Shown here piece by piece: positions 10,247 through 10,957 of a DNA stretch of 10,957 nucleotides (within the stretch, counting starts at the first letter, position 1; the number at the start of each line of letters is the position of its first letter). The notes beneath the pieces are model-generated. The model was not told the DNA's origin. It saw nothing but the letters and a program-made list of their open reading frames with translations, and made no database searches. The stretch comes from CAYHDN01 sp964355425 (lineage in GTDB: Bacteria; Patescibacteriota; UBA1384; XYA2-FULL-43-10; CAINNR01): NCBI GenBank assembly GCA_964355425.1, contig CAYHDN010000031.1, positions 1-10,957 on the forward strand, in the 5' to 3' direction. A program made the translations under genes and the position numbers.

Positions 10247-10948
10247 CTATTGTATTCGGCTTTCGACTCTGGTTCTAAGAAAGAATTTTGCCCGTTTGGC
10301 CGGGCTTTTCTGATCGTAACCTTTGGTTCTAACTCCCAGATCGATGCCGGCAAACGGTTGCTGATTGCAAAGGACGGAAGTGCAAGTGGCACCGGTAAGC
10401 CCAAATTTGCTAATTTCAACTTTTTGACTATTGGCTCTCTCGGTGCCTGTCGTAGTAATTCCAGCTAACGGCAGGACACTTCCGGAAATTGTCTGTGACC
10501 AAATATCCCCTGTAACTGTACTCCAGCGGTATATTTTTATGCGATCAGGATTTTTATAAAAAAGTGCCAGTAAATTTGCAGTTCGATCACAAGCCGCGTC
10601 AGAGACTGGATCTAATTGCTCATGATAAAAACAAATTCCATCGCCTCCGCCTCCTATTCCACTACCAATGATGCTGCCATCGCCATTAACAAATATCAAA
10701 CCCTTGATACTGTTGTAATTTGTTCCCGGACCTGAAGTTGAACCAATACCATTAGCATTGATTATATCATCAGAAATTTGGCGGATAATTCTTTCCGTTT
10801 CTAGATTGACTTCAGTGTTGGCGGAAATGTAACTTTGGTTGCCAAGAGATAGCGAAAAGGCACCGACGGCGATTACTATTGCCAAGGCAAAAATTGTCAC
10901 GGCAACCAAAAGTTCAATTAAAGAAAAAGCCCTGCCTCGCCTGCGCAT
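10247..10948 (-). CDS. Type IV prepilin-like / pseudopilin protein
   Basis: 233 residues. The N-terminus MRRRGRAFSLIELLVAVTIF is a class III (prepilin) signal: a short basic leader, then FSLIE with the key Glu at +5, then a hydrophobic helix (about 8-29) that anchors and packs the pilus. It would be cut and N-methylated by PilD-type prepilin peptidase. The residue before the +1 Phe is Ala instead of the usual Gly. The globular part has a Gly-rich loop (GSIIGSGIGGGGDG) and four cysteines in two near pairs (CFYHEQ...AACDR; TCTSVLC) that could form disulfides. The size and long variable domain suit a minor pilin or pseudopilin (PilW/ComGF-like), part of an uptake or attachment pilus; the exact subunit cannot be told. 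Only 9 bases are visible upstream, so the start and ribosome binding site are unverified, and an upstream start beyond the window edge is possible. Confidence 0.82.
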   Translation of the reverse strand: MRRRGRAFSLIELLVAVTIFALAIVIAVGAFSLSLGNQSYISANTEVNLETERIIRQISDDIINANGIGSTSGPGTNYNSIKGLIFVNGDGSIIGSGIGGGGDGICFYHEQLDPVSDAACDRTANLLALFYKNPDRIKIYRWSTVTGDIWSQTISGSVLPLAGITTTGTERANSQKVEISKFGLTGATCTSVLCNQQPFAGIDLGVRTKGYDQKSPAKRAKFFLRTRVESRIQ

Positions 10949-10957
10949 TAATAACAG

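Overview
The window most likely comes from a candidate phyla radiation (Patescibacteria) bacterium, perhaps a parcubacterium. This rests on AT-rich housekeeping genes (about 40% GC in a sampled line of ileS), very short intergenic gaps, a compact set of divergent but complete core genes, a stand-alone PaaX/Cas2-like gene, and many short interspersed repeats, some inside coding sequence. TGA is used as a stop (rplK, secE, trpS), so the standard bacterial code applies. The lineage is inferred from general impression, not from a search.

Layout. Positions 1-1823 (minus strand) carry rplU-secE-nusG-rplK, read from a TTGACT/TAAGAT promoter at 1868-1896 and closed by a hairpin at 21-56. Positions 1911-2483 hold a small higher-GC cassette: a 94-aa helix-turn-helix-like protein with its own terminator, a hairpin leader and a 34-codon frame, and a palindrome with 21-bp arms that overlaps a TATAAT box. 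Positions 2505-6560 (minus) hold ileS-rodA, 3 bases apart, coding for isoleucyl-tRNA synthetase and the SEDS peptidoglycan polymerase. At 6618-6677 two divergent promoters stand back to back: one for ileS, one for a 435-aa orphan gene (6712-8019, plus strand, higher GC) that ends in a textbook terminator. Positions 8116-8758 hold a winged-helix/Cas2-like gene with a related 40-bp palindrome at each end. Positions 8810-10948 (minus) hold a type IV prepilin-like gene, trpS and an RNase HI gene; trpS and rnhA overlap by one base.

The housekeeping genes serve translation (L21, L11, IleRS, TrpRS), transcription elongation (NusG), secretion (SecE), cell-wall elongation (RodA) and RNA:DNA hybrid removal (RNase HI). 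The more unusual content is: (1) the palindrome pair around the Cas2-like gene, whose arms differ by three compensated base pairs; (2) a 22-bp palindrome inserted in frame into a zinc-knuckle region of IleRS; (3) lysine-rich peptides in IleRS and NusG encoded by a TTTGAACTTTGA-type repeat; and (4) two single-gene cassettes of different base composition with their own promoters and terminators.
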